Assembly (NCBI GenBank): GCA_018241025.1
Contig: JAFEEQ010000015.1
Location: 186,001 to 250,000 of the forward strand
Length of the DNA stretch: 64,000 nucleotides
Source of the DNA: Pseudomonadota bacterium
GTDB taxonomy: Bacteria > Pseudomonadota > Alphaproteobacteria > Micropepsales > Micropepsaceae
Direction of reading: 5' to 3'
Under the pieces are notes generated by a model that saw nothing but the letters and a program-made list of their open reading frames with translations, was not told the origin of the DNA and ran no database searches. Shown one piece after another: positions 19,096-27,227 of this stretch; positions within the stretch are counted from its first letter, which is position 1, and every line of letters begins with the position of its first letter. The translations under genes and the position numbers were made by a program.

Positions 19096-19491
19096 TCAGG
19101 CCGCGCGCGCCCGCAATGCGGGTTTCGCTTGCGCCGCGTCGAATTTCGCGCGAGCACCGTCGATCTTGCCGATATTGGCGATCGCCCAGCCGGCGAGCGC
19201 CGTCACGGGCTTCAGCAGCGAGAAGCCCAAGGGCGTAAGCTCATAGTCGACGCGCGGCGGAACCGTTGGAAACACGGTCCGGTTGATCAAGCCGTCACGT
19301 TCGAGGCCGCGCAGGCTGAGCGTCAGCATGCGCTGCGAGATGCCTCCGATTTCGCGCTTGAGTTCGTTGAACCGCATCGGGCCGGCACCGAGCCGCGTCA
19401 CGATGAGGACGGACCACTTGTCGCCGACGCGGGCGAGCACGCCGCTCACCGCCTTGCAGTTGCCGGTTTCATGGATGTTACCCTGTTTCAT
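19096..19491 (-). CDS. HxlR-family transcriptional regulator
   Basis: A 131-aa winged-helix regulator. It has the HxlR hallmarks: a Cys in GNCKAV near residue 12, VGDKWSVLIVTRL, then the recognition region MRFNELKREIGGISQRMLTLSLRGLERDGL and the wing VPPRVDYELTPLG. It is divergent from the FMN reductase gene, the common regulator/target arrangement of the family. The 99-bp gap holds AGTAACTA and a weak mirrored ATACTT, a possible binding dyad. Confidence 0.88.
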   Translation of the reverse strand: MKQGNIHETGNCKAVSGVLARVGDKWSVLIVTRLGAGPMRFNELKREIGGISQRMLTLSLRGLERDGLINRTVFPTVPPRVDYELTPLGFSLLKPVTALAGWAIANIGKIDGARAKFDAAQAKPALRARAA

Positions 19492-19590
19492 CGACGTGCC
19501 TTCTTGCGCGGTTCATTGGCCCGCGCCATCTTCATCCCAGTCACATTCAGTAACTAGGCGCCAAAGCGATACTTGGCAAGGAGACCCGAC

Positions 19591-20172
19591 ATGGCCTTGA
19601 AGCTGCACACCGTCATCGCCTCGACCCGGCCCGGCCGCAACGGTGCGATGATCGGCGAATGGTTCCACGAGCGCGCCAAGGCGCATGGCAATTTCGATGC
19701 CGAACTCGTCGATCTGGCGACATTCAACCTGCCCATATATGACGAGCCGCATCATCCGATGCGCCGCCAGTACGAAAAGGATCACACCAAGGCCTGGTCG
19801 AAGAGCGTCGATGCCGCCGACGCCTTCGTCTTCGTGGTTCCCGAGTACAATTACTCGCCGCCGCCGTCCTTCGTGAACGCGCTCGACTACCTGTTCTGGG
19901 AGTGGCAGTACAAACCGGTCGGTATCGTCAGCTATGGCGGCGTTTCCGGCGGTCTGCGCGCGGCACAGGCGGCGCGCTTGCAGGTCACCACGCTCAAGAT
20001 GATGCCGGTGCCGGAAGGCGTCGCGCTACCGAACTTCTTCACCCAGCTCAAGGACGGCAAGTTCGAGGGCAACGACCTGAACGAGCAGGGCGTGGTCGCC
20101 ACCCTGAACGAGCTGCACAAATGGAGCGAGGCGCTCGCACCGTTGCGCGCGCAGAACCGGAAGCCGAAGTAA
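19591..20172 (+). CDS. NADPH-dependent FMN reductase
   Basis: A 193-aa flavodoxin-fold oxidoreductase. STRPGRNG near residue 12 binds the FMN phosphate, and VVPEYNYSPPPSFVNALDYL is the family's flavin-binding loop. Such enzymes reduce flavins, quinones or azo compounds and are often induced by electrophiles through a neighbouring HxlR repressor. The ATG at 19591 has AAGGAG upstream; an in-frame TTG 18 nt earlier is not favoured. Confidence 0.88.
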   Translation: MALKLHTVIASTRPGRNGAMIGEWFHERAKAHGNFDAELVDLATFNLPIYDEPHHPMRRQYEKDHTKAWSKSVDAADAFVFVVPEYNYSPPPSFVNALDYLFWEWQYKPVGIVSYGGVSGGLRAAQAARLQVTTLKMMPVPEGVALPNFFTQLKDGKFEGNDLNEQGVVATLNELHKWSEALAPLRAQNRKPK

Positions 20173-20204
20173 GTCCGGCTTTCCTTTCGCCGGCGGTCGG
20201 TCGT

Positions 20205-20996
20205 TCAGTTCACGCCGTTGAAGAATCGGGACAGGCGGACTTCGCCAAGCCAGGTCCAGGGCGCGTGCGCGTTCTTGAAGTCGTAGGATCCGACGACGAA
20301 CTCGGCGCGGCCGACGAGATTCTCGGCCGGCACGAAGCCGACGCCACCCATCTCGGGCGGCACGCGGCTGTCACTCGAGTTGTCGCGGTTGTCGCCCATG
20401 AAGAAGAAGTGGTTCGGCGGCACGACGAAGTCCTGCGTGTCGTCGAGCGGGCCATCCCAGCCTTCCTTGAAGATCGGATGCTCGCGGCCATTGGGCAGCG
20501 TCTCGACGAAGCGCATCACGGTGTGCTGCACACCTTCCTCGGACTCGACCTTGCCAGTGCCGTCGGCGCGCAGCGGCAGTTCCTTGCCGTTGATCCAGAG
20601 CCGGCCATGGATCATCTGCACGTGATCGCCGGGCATGCCGATGAGACGCTTGATATAGGTCTCCTCCGGATGGACCGGCAGGCGGAAGACGATCACGTCG
20701 CCACGCTCGGGCATCTTCTGGAGCAGGCGGTGCTTGGCGTCCGGGCCGATGCCGAAGGGCACGGAGTAGCGGCTGTAGCCATAGGGATACTTGCTGGCGA
20801 TGAAGGCATCGCCGATTGCCAGTGTCGGCTGCATCGAGCCTGAGGGAACGTAGAACGGCTGGGCCACGGCGGTCGTCGCGACGAAGGTCAGGCCGACGAT
20901 CAGTGCCGCTTCGCCAAGCGCGCGGGCGACGCCGCGGGCATCCTCGACACCGAGGAAGTACTTGAACCCGTTCCAGATCTGCTGACGAAAATCCAT
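20205..20996 (-). CDS. lepB: Signal peptidase I
   Basis: A 263-aa inner-membrane serine protease that removes signal peptides from exported proteins. One N-terminal membrane segment (about 28-46) is followed by the catalytic Ser S54 in PSGSM and the general base Lys K116 in [22 protein letters not shown] forms the C-terminal signature. Both catalytic residues are intact. It stands alone, not next to rnc and era as in many bacteria. Confidence 0.96.
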   Translation of the reverse strand: MDFRQQIWNGFKYFLGVEDARGVARALGEAALIVGLTFVATTAVAQPFYVPSGSMQPTLAIGDAFIASKYPYGYSRYSVPFGIGPDAKHRLLQKMPERGDVIVFRLPVHPEETYIKRLIGMPGDHVQMIHGRLWINGKELPLRADGTGKVESEEGVQHTVMRFVETLPNGREHPIFKEGWDGPLDDTQDFVVPPNHFFFMGDNRDNSSDSRVPPEMGGVGFVPAENLVGRAEFVVGSYDFKNAHAPWTWLGEVRLSRFFNGVN

Positions 20997-21113
20997 GATC
21001 GACCGCTATCGTACCCCGCCTTAATTTCGAGTGCATGGCCCATGGATTCAAGGTTGTCCGGGATGCAATCTTGCTTCCTTGACGGAAATTCATCCGCCTG
21101 CCAAAGCCTGCGC

Positions 21114-21566
21114 ATGTCTAGAAAACTAACCCAGCTCGGCAAATCCGTGGCGCTTCCGGCCTCGCCGGAGGCGGCAATCCTGGAAGCCGTGCCCAATCCG
21201 CATCCAGGCGATGCCTATGTCGTGCGCTTCACCGCGCCGGAGTTCACATCCCTGTGTCCGGTCACCGGCCAGCCCGACTTCGCGCATTTCGTGATCGACT
21301 ACGTTCCAGCGGAGGCCATCGTCGAATCGAAATCGCTCAAGCTCTTCCTTGGCAGCTTCCGCAATCACGCCGCCTTTCACGAAGACTGCACCGTCGGCAT
21401 CGGCAAGCGCATCGTCGCGGCGATCAAGCCGCGCTATCTGCGCATTGCCGGCTACTGGTATCCGCGGGGCGGCATGCCGATCGATGTGTTCTGGCAGGCC
21501 GGAAAGCTGCCGGCCGGCACATGGCTTCCCGATACCGGCGTCGCACCCTATCGCGGCCGCGGCTGA
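21114..21566 (+). CDS. queF: NADPH-dependent 7-cyano-7-deazaguanine reductase
   Basis: A 150-aa enzyme reducing preQ0 to preQ1 in queuosine biosynthesis, of the short single-domain (YkvM-like) class. The catalytic Cys is C48 in [13 protein letters not shown], and the QueF motif [15 protein letters not shown] starts at residue 71. The ATG at 21114 begins [10 protein letters not shown], as in orthologues; the frame is open 24 codons upstream. The stop overlaps the following GNAT gene (TGATG). Confidence 0.95.
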   Translation: MSRKLTQLGKSVALPASPEAAILEAVPNPHPGDAYVVRFTAPEFTSLCPVTGQPDFAHFVIDYVPAEAIVESKSLKLFLGSFRNHAAFHEDCTVGIGKRIVAAIKPRYLRIAGYWYPRGGMPIDVFWQAGKLPAGTWLPDTGVAPYRGRG

Positions 21567-22039
21567 TGACAGTCTCGGTCGTGCCCGTTCCGCAGGCCGA
21601 CAAGCCGCTGTTATGGCGTGCGCTGCAGGATTACTGCGCCGAGATGATGCAGTGGGGCACGCATAAGCCCGAATCCGATGGCAGCTTCGCCTATCCCTGG
21701 TTCGACAACTATTGGACCGACGATGACCGCTGGCCGTTCTGGGCACTCGTCGATGGCACGCCGGCGGGCTTCGCACTCGTGCGGCGCGAGCCGCCCATGG
21801 AGATGGCCGAGTTTTATACCTTTCCGCCGTTCCGGCGCGGCGGCGTCGGACTCGATTTCGCGCGGCAGATCCTGAAACGGTTTCCGGGTCCCTGGGTGCT
21901 GTCGGAATACCGCTCGAGCGGCGGCGCGATCGCCTTCTGGCACAAGGTCATCGCCGATTATCCGTATACGGAGCGCGTCTATGTCGGCGGACAGGGCGTC
22001 GAGCGGCTAGAGCAGCGCTTCGTGGTACCGGATGCCTAG
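21566..22039 (+). CDS. GNAT-family N-acetyltransferase
   Basis: A 157-aa GCN5-related protein. It shows AGFALVRRE as the central strand, EFYTFPPFRRGGVGLDFARQIL as the acetyl-CoA loop (an atypical R-R-G-G-V-G version of Q/RxxGxG/A) and GAIAFWHKVI near the end. It starts inside the queF stop, so it is coupled to queF. Substrate unknown. It converges on tag with a 4-nt overlap. Confidence 0.75.
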   Translation: MTVSVVPVPQADKPLLWRALQDYCAEMMQWGTHKPESDGSFAYPWFDNYWTDDDRWPFWALVDGTPAGFALVRREPPMEMAEFYTFPPFRRGGVGLDFARQILKRFPGPWVLSEYRSSGGAIAFWHKVIADYPYTERVYVGGQGVERLEQRFVVPDA

Positions 22040-22632
22040 GCGGGCCTGACTTTCGCAAGCTTCGCCACCGGCTTGTGGCGATGGCATGTCACAATGTGAT
22101 CGTTGACCATGCCCACCGCCTGCGCGAAGGCATAGACGATCACCGGCCCGACGAAATTGAAGCCACGCGATTTCAGTTCCTTCGACAATCCCTGACTCAT
22201 CGGGGTCTCGGCCGGAACCTGTTTCAACGTCTTGAAGCCGTTCTGCACCGGTTTGCCGCCGACATGCTTCCAGATCAGTTCCCTGAATCCGCCGGGCTCC
22301 TTCTCCTCGATGTCGAGGAAGAGCTGCGCGCCTCGGATGGCAGCATCGATCTTCGACTTGGAGCGGATGATGCCTTCGTTCTTCAGAAGGCGCTCGACAT
22401 CGCGCTTGCCGTAGCGCGCGATCTTCTCCGGGTCGAAGCCGTGAAACGCGGCCCGGAAGTTCTCGCGCTTCTTGAGGATCGTGATCCACGAAAGCCCCGC
22501 CTGGAAGCCGTCGAGCACGAGCTTCTCGTAGAGCGCGCGCGGATCGAATTCCGGCACGCCCCACTCGAAGTCGTGATAATCGCGATAGATCTGTTCCTTG
22601 ACGGACCAGCCGCAGCGCTCGGGTTCGCTCAC
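22036..22632 (-). CDS. tag: DNA-3-methyladenine glycosylase I
   Basis: A 198-aa base-excision repair enzyme removing 3-methyladenine. It begins SEPERCGW, a conserved start with a zinc-ligand Cys, and contains YHDFEWGVPEFDPRALYEKLVLDGFQAGLSW with the conserved Glu and the helix-hairpin-helix further on. The C-terminus has the other zinc ligands in HIVTCHRH. The start is GTG, overlapping the stop of the upstream glyoxalase-fold gene by 4 nt (GTGA). Confidence 0.94.
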   Translation of the reverse strand: MSEPERCGWSVKEQIYRDYHDFEWGVPEFDPRALYEKLVLDGFQAGLSWITILKKRENFRAAFHGFDPEKIARYGKRDVERLLKNEGIIRSKSKIDAAIRGAQLFLDIEEKEPGGFRELIWKHVGGKPVQNGFKTLKQVPAETPMSQGLSKELKSRGFNFVGPVIVYAFAQAVGMVNDHIVTCHRHKPVAKLAKVRPA

Positions 22633-23144
22633 CGGCGCGCCTTCTTCTTGGCCTTTTTCTTCACTGCCTTCTTGGCCGCCTTTTTCATCGGCTTCTTGGC
22701 GATCTTCTTCTTTGTTTTCTTGGTCTTCTTCACCGAGGTTTTGGCGGCCTGGGTCTTCGCCGGCACGGGCGAGGGATGCAGCGTCGCCTCGATCTTGTTG
22801 CCGTCGAGGTCGAAGATGAAGGCACCATAGTAATCCGGGCCGTAATCCGGACGCGGCCCTGGCTCGCCGTTGTTGCTTCCGCCTGCCTTCAGCGCCGCTG
22901 CGTGAAACGCTTCGACCTGCGCCTTGCTGCGGGCGGAGAACCCGACATGCGTCCCGTTGCCGACGCTCATGGGGCCTTGATCGTGCGGCTGCCCGATCCA
23001 GAATTCCGGATGATCGGTGCCGTAGCCGATGGCGTGCGGCGAATAGTCGGCGAGCCGCTTGTAGCCGAGCGTTCCGAGCACGGCGTCGTAGAATTTGGCG
23101 GCGCGAGCAACATCGGTGACACCGACCGAGACGTGATGGAGCAT
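22629..23144 (-). CDS. VOC (glyoxalase-fold) protein with lysine-rich C-terminal tail
   Basis: A 171-aa protein. Residues 1-125 form a vicinal-oxygen-chelate domain, with MLHHVSVGVTD at the start, THVGFSA in the middle and an FDLDGNKIEA ending, giving candidate metal ligands H4, the His of THVGF and the final Glu. Residues 128-171 are almost only Lys, Ala and Thr with a few Val and Pro, like the tails of bacterial histone H1-like proteins. Such a tail is unusual for a VOC enzyme and could bind nucleic acid or membranes. The start at 23144 has GAGG upstream. It is coupled to tag. Confidence 0.8.
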   Translation of the reverse strand: MLHHVSVGVTDVARAAKFYDAVLGTLGYKRLADYSPHAIGYGTDHPEFWIGQPHDQGPMSVGNGTHVGFSARSKAQVEAFHAAALKAGGSNNGEPGPRPDYGPDYYGAFIFDLDGNKIEATLHPSPVPAKTQAAKTSVKKTKKTKKKIAKKPMKKAAKKAVKKKAKKKARR

Positions 23145-23196
23145 GACGAACCTCGCTGGAATGTTACCGGGAGGTTTCACCCGCCTTGATGATGCG

Positions 23197-24000
23197 TCAA
23201 GCGAAAAGCCATGAGGGTTTGATCAAGATCAAGGGGCTGCTGCCGGCGTTGACAGGAGCACTACCGGCTTCGTCCAGCCGGTCGAGGCGGATGAGCGCGA
23301 AGCCGCGCCCGTCGTGCATTGCCGTGATCTCGCCGATGTCCTTGTCGCCGGCGCGAACCGTTGTGCCGGCTTCGACGGGCATCGCGGCATCGAACGGCAG
23401 GAGCCGTTTGCGCGAGGTCGCACGGTGTTTCATCCGGGCCGTCAATTCCTGTCCGACATAGCAGCCCTTGGTGAAGTCTACGGCGTTCAGCTCGTCGAGA
23501 TCGGCATCGAGCGCGAACATACGGTCTGAACCGAAATCGGAGCTCTCGGGCACACCGAGCGCCATGCGATGGCTGTGATACACAGCGCTACCGGCGAAAT
23601 GCGCCGGAACCTCCGCCGTCGCCATGACGCCGCGCCGACCGAGACCAGGCAGGCGTGGATCGGCAAAGCTGCCGGGCAGGGCACCTTCGTCCCACGCTGC
23701 AACGACACTGAGCCCCTCGCGCGGCTCGATCGTCACCTTGGCGCGCAGCCGGTACATAGACAGACGTCGGGCCAGTGCATCGCGGCATGCTGCGGCGCAG
23801 TCGAGCAAAACCGCGCCGTCACCCTCGGAGAGAAGGAAGTCGAACAGGATCTTGCCTTGCGGGGTCAGCAGCGCCGCATAGATACCTTCGCCGGGCTTCA
23901 GCCGTTCGACATCGTTGGTGATCAGTCCCTGGAGAAACCCGCGCGTTTCCGGGCCCGCAATGGCGAGGACGGCTCGGTCTTCGAGGCGGGCGGCGGGCAT
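23197..24000 (-). CDS. ygfZ: YgfZ/GcvT-like folate-binding iron-sulfur cluster protein
   Basis: A 267-aa protein that assists maturation or repair of certain Fe-S enzymes using tetrahydrofolate. The family signature KGCYVGQE (in VDFTKGCYVGQELTARMKH) is intact, and the start LEDRAVLAIAGPETRGFLQGL is typical. The ATG at 24000 was chosen by homology; another in-frame ATG is 20 codons upstream at 24060. It is divergent from pyrC, and the 66 bp between them must serve both promoters. Confidence 0.9.
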   Translation of the reverse strand: MPAARLEDRAVLAIAGPETRGFLQGLITNDVERLKPGEGIYAALLTPQGKILFDFLLSEGDGAVLLDCAAACRDALARRLSMYRLRAKVTIEPREGLSVVAAWDEGALPGSFADPRLPGLGRRGVMATAEVPAHFAGSAVYHSHRMALGVPESSDFGSDRMFALDADLDELNAVDFTKGCYVGQELTARMKHRATSRKRLLPFDAAMPVEAGTTVRAGDKDIGEITAMHDGRGFALIRLDRLDEAGSAPVNAGSSPLILIKPSWLFA

Positions 24001-24066
24001 GCAAAAGGAAGTAATGCGATTGCGCGCGGTTGCCAAGGGAAGGGTCGGGGGCCTACTCATCCTGCC

Positions 24067-25407
24067 ATGACAGACAGCTTTGACCTTCTCATCCGTGGGG
24101 GAACCGTCGCGACCCCGAATGGCATCGCCGAAGGCGATGTCGGCGTGATCGGCGGCAAGATCGCGGCCATCGGCTCGCTCGGCGGTGCCAAGGCCGCCGA
24201 GGTGTTTGACGCCAAGGGGCTCCATGTCCTGCCCGGCGTGATCGACAGTCAGTGTCACTTTCGTGAACCCGGCAACGAGCACAAGGAAGATCTCGAAAGC
24301 GGCACCCGCGCTGCGGCGCTCGGTGGCGTCACCGGCATCTTCGAGATGCCGAACACCTTTCCGCCGACCACGACGCGCGAAGCGATGGAAGACAAGCTCG
24401 CCCGTGCCAAGGGACGGATGCACTGCGACTACGCTTTCTATATCGGTGCGACCCCCGCCAATCTCGGCGCGCTCGCCGAGCTCGAGCGCATGCCCGGCGT
24501 CTCGGGCGTGAAGGCCTTTCTGGGTTCTTCAACCGGCACACTGTTGCTCGATCACGAGAGCGACATCGCTGCGATGCTGCGCTCGGGCCGCCGCCGCGTC
24601 GCTGTGCATTCGGAAGACGAGGATCGCCTCAAGGCCCGCAAGCATCTCGCAGTCAGCGGCGATCCTCGCAGCCATCCGGTGTGGCGCGATGCCGAAGCGG
24701 CGCGCATGTCCACCGAGCGCGTCATCCGTCTTGCCCGCGCCGCGGGCCGCCGTCTGCATGTGCTGCATGTCACGACCGCCGACGAGATACCGCTTCTCGC
24801 GGCGGCGAAGGATATCTGCACCGCCGAGACCACGCCGCAGCATCTCACGCTCGCGGCTCCTGAGTGCTACGAGCGCCTCGGCACCTATGCGCAGATGAAT
24901 CCGCCGATCCGCGATGCGAGCCATCGTGCGGCACTGTGGGATGCGGTGAACCAGGGCGTGATCGACGTCATCGGTTCGGACCATGCGCCGCACACGCGCG
25001 CCGAGAAGGACAAGGTCTATCCCGACACGCCATCGGGCATGCCCGGCGTCCAGACTCTGGTCACGCTCCTGCTCGACCATGTGAACGCCGGACGCATGAC
25101 GCTTGAGCGTTTCATCGACCTCACCAGCGCAGGTGCCGCGCGTATTTTTGGAATCGCCGGCAAGGGGCGCATTGCCCGGGGCTTCGACGCCGATTTCACG
25201 ATCGCCGACCTGAAAGCGCGTCACACCATAGAGAACAGCTGGATCGCTTCCAAATGCGGCTGGACGCCGTTCGACGGCATGACGACGACGGGCTGGGCAC
25301 TTGCGACCATCATCCGCGGACGCACCGTCATGCGGGATCGTGCGCTGGTTGCTCCGGCATCGGGCGAGCCGATCCGCTTCACAGAGACCCTGGCTCCGAC
25401 GCCTTGA
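24067..25407 (+). CDS. pyrC: Dihydroorotase
   Basis: A 446-aa amidohydrolase cyclising N-carbamoyl-aspartate to dihydroorotate in pyrimidine synthesis. Metal-site motifs in order are CHFREPG (an HxR variant of HxH: the first His is replaced by Gln in SQCHF), the carboxylated-Lys motif KAFLGSS, the His ligands of the HSED and HVLHVTTADE regions, and the final Asp in GSDHAPHT. The Gln substitution may mean one metal ion or a hydantoinase-like subtype, although the overall match to alphaproteobacterial PyrC is strong. The start follows CCTGCC without a clear ribosome-binding site. Confidence 0.9.
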   Translation: MTDSFDLLIRGGTVATPNGIAEGDVGVIGGKIAAIGSLGGAKAAEVFDAKGLHVLPGVIDSQCHFREPGNEHKEDLESGTRAAALGGVTGIFEMPNTFPPTTTREAMEDKLARAKGRMHCDYAFYIGATPANLGALAELERMPGVSGVKAFLGSSTGTLLLDHESDIAAMLRSGRRRVAVHSEDEDRLKARKHLAVSGDPRSHPVWRDAEAARMSTERVIRLARAAGRRLHVLHVTTADEIPLLAAAKDICTAETTPQHLTLAAPECYERLGTYAQMNPPIRDASHRAALWDAVNQGVIDVIGSDHAPHTRAEKDKVYPDTPSGMPGVQTLVTLLLDHVNAGRMTLERFIDLTSAGAARIFGIAGKGRIARGFDADFTIADLKARHTIENSWIASKCGWTPFDGMTTTGWALATIIRGRTVMRDRALVAPASGEPIRFTETLAPTP

Positions 25408-25467
25408 CGGGCGCGGCGAATTCGGGTCGCCTCCGGCATTAACGACAAAAAGGTGGGCACCACGCCG

Positions 25468-26454
25468 ATGAAAAGCCGTTTCAAGGCCATCCTCATCCGC
25501 AAGGACGGCGACAACCAGATCGTCGACGATGTCGAACTCACGCCGGACGATCTGATGCCGGGCGATGTCACCGTCGCCGTCGCGCATTCGACGGTGAACT
25601 TCAAGGATGGCCTGGCGCTCACGGGGCGCTCTCCGGTCGTGCGCAAATTCCCGATGATCCCCGGCATAGATCTGGCCGGCACGGTCGAAGAGTCTTCGAA
25701 CCCGGCGTTCAAGGCAGGCGACAAGGTCGTGCTCAATGGCTTCGGATTGAGCGAAGCGCATTACGGCGGCTATTCCGAACTGGCGCGCGTGAAGGGCGAC
25801 TGGCTCGTGCCGCTGCCGTCTGCGTTCACCACGGCGCAGGCGATGGCGATCGGCACCGCCGGTTACACCGCGATGCTCTGCGTGCTGGCGCTCGAAGATG
25901 CCGGCGTGACGCCGGCAAAGGGTCCGGTGCTCGTCACTGGCGCGGCCGGTGGCGTCGGTTCTGTTGCGGTCGCGTTGCTGGCGAAGTTGGGCTTCAAGGT
26001 CATAGCGTCGACGGGGCGGCCGGAAGAGGAAGCTTATCTCAAGGATCTCGGCGCTTCGGAGATCGTCGCACGTGCCGAGCTCAGCGGTCAGCCGCGCATG
26101 CTCGGCAAGGAGCGTTGGGCGGGCGCGGTGGACAGCGTCGGCTCGACCACGCTGGCGAATGTGATTTCACAGACGATGTATGGCGGCGCGGTTGCCGCCT
26201 GCGGTCTGGCGGGTGGCATGGACCTGCCGACCAGCGTCGCGCCCTTCATCCTGCGCGGTGTCTCGCTGCTCGGCGTGGACTCCGTTCAGATGCCCAAGCC
26301 GCGCCGCGTGCAAGCCTGGAACCGGTTGGCGCAGGATCTCGATATCGCAAAGCTCGCGGCGATGACCAAGACCATCCCACTGTCCGGCGTGCGGCAGGCG
26401 GCGGAAGACATTCTCGCGGGCAAGGTCCGCGGCCGGCTGGTGGTCGAGATTTAG
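25468..26454 (+). CDS. AcuI/YhdH-type NADPH-dependent acrylyl-CoA reductase or quinone oxidoreductase
   Basis: A 328-aa medium-chain dehydrogenase/reductase without zinc. It shows NFKDGLALTGRSPVVRKFPMIPGIDLAG near residue 45, the nucleotide-binding GAAGGVGSVAVALL, and AACGLAGGMDLPTSVAPFILRGVSLLGVDSV, all typical of the YhdH/AcuI subgroup. That subgroup reduces acrylyl-CoA to propionyl-CoA. The link to the methylmalonyl-CoA mutase 25 kb away is only suggestive. AAAAGGTGG lies 12 nt before the ATG. Confidence 0.85.
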   Translation: MKSRFKAILIRKDGDNQIVDDVELTPDDLMPGDVTVAVAHSTVNFKDGLALTGRSPVVRKFPMIPGIDLAGTVEESSNPAFKAGDKVVLNGFGLSEAHYGGYSELARVKGDWLVPLPSAFTTAQAMAIGTAGYTAMLCVLALEDAGVTPAKGPVLVTGAAGGVGSVAVALLAKLGFKVIASTGRPEEEAYLKDLGASEIVARAELSGQPRMLGKERWAGAVDSVGSTTLANVISQTMYGGAVAACGLAGGMDLPTSVAPFILRGVSLLGVDSVQMPKPRRVQAWNRLAQDLDIAKLAAMTKTIPLSGVRQAAEDILAGKVRGRLVVEI

Positions 26455-26456
26455 TC

Positions 26457-27110
26457 TTGCTCGACTTCATCTACCTTGCCGCTTCCGGCGTCGTCATCGG
26501 GCTTATCGTGGCCGTGCCCATCGGGCCGGTGAATCTGATCTGCATCCGCCGCACGCTCGCCTTCGGGCCGGTCAACGGATTTGTCTCTGGCCTGGGGGCC
26601 GCCGTCGGCGACACGGTCTTCGCCATTGTCACCGGCTTCGGCCTGACCGTCGTGGCGCAATGGATCAAGGGCTACACTTCGCTGCTCGAACTGGTCGGCG
26701 GCGGCATGCTGGTGTTCTTCGGAATCCACACCTTCTACGCCAAGGTCCAGCCGCGCATTCCCGACAGTGTGGCCAATCGCGAGAACGGCGCATCGAGCCT
26801 CGCGCGCGCGATCGCCTCGACCTTCGCGCTTACCATCACCAATCCCGCGACACTGCTCGGCTTCACCGCGCTATTCGCCGGGCTTGGCGGCTTGGCGGGT
26901 GGCCACCCGAGTTTTCTGAGCGCCGCCGTAGTCGTCGCCGGTGTGGCCGCGGGATCGACGCTGTGGTGGCTGGTGTTGACCACCATCATCGGTCTGCTGC
27001 ACCACAGCATCGACGACCGCACGATGCTCTACATCAACAAGGGCTCGGGCTTCGCCGTTTTCGGCTTCGGCGCCGCCGTACTGATCAACTTGGCGCAGAA
27101 ATTCCTCTAG
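26457..27110 (+). CDS. LysE-family amino-acid exporter
   Basis: A 217-aa inner-membrane protein with about six helices. The LysE signature IVAVPIGPVNLICIRRTLAFGPVNGFVSGLGAAVGD lies in the first 50 residues, and FALTITNPATLLGF in the middle. It probably exports amino acids or derivatives. It begins with TTG only 2 nt after the stop of the previous gene; no better start is available, since the upstream frame merely shadows acuI. Confidence 0.82.
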   Translation: MLDFIYLAASGVVIGLIVAVPIGPVNLICIRRTLAFGPVNGFVSGLGAAVGDTVFAIVTGFGLTVVAQWIKGYTSLLELVGGGMLVFFGIHTFYAKVQPRIPDSVANRENGASSLARAIASTFALTITNPATLLGFTALFAGLGGLAGGHPSFLSAAVVVAGVAAGSTLWWLVLTTIIGLLHHSIDDRTMLYINKGSGFAVFGFGAAVLINLAQKFL

Positions 27111-27133
27111 GCACCGCCGGGCGCGAGACGACC

Positions 27134-27196
27134 ATCCTTCGACAAGCTCAGGATGAGGGCCAAAACTCAATCCTCATCCTGAGCTTGTCGAAGGAT
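27134..27196. repeat. Perfect 25-bp intergenic palindrome (REP-like, bidirectional terminator candidate)
   Basis: Arms 27134-27158 and 27172-27196 are exact reverse complements around a 13-nt loop. They contain CTTCGACAAGCTCAGGATGA, a core I know from families of intergenic palindromes dispersed in alphaproteobacteria and other genomes. It lies between two convergent genes, where the hairpin could stop transcription from both sides. There is no T tract. Confidence 0.75.
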
Positions 27197-27227
27197 CGAT
27201 GGCAAACGCGATTGCTCTTGGTCCGAC

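Noticed and set aside
23569..24066. N-terminal extension of pyrC (about 166 codons)
   Set aside because: The extra frame only mirrors ygfZ on the other strand; the dihydroorotase begins at MTDSFDLLIRGG, as in its family.
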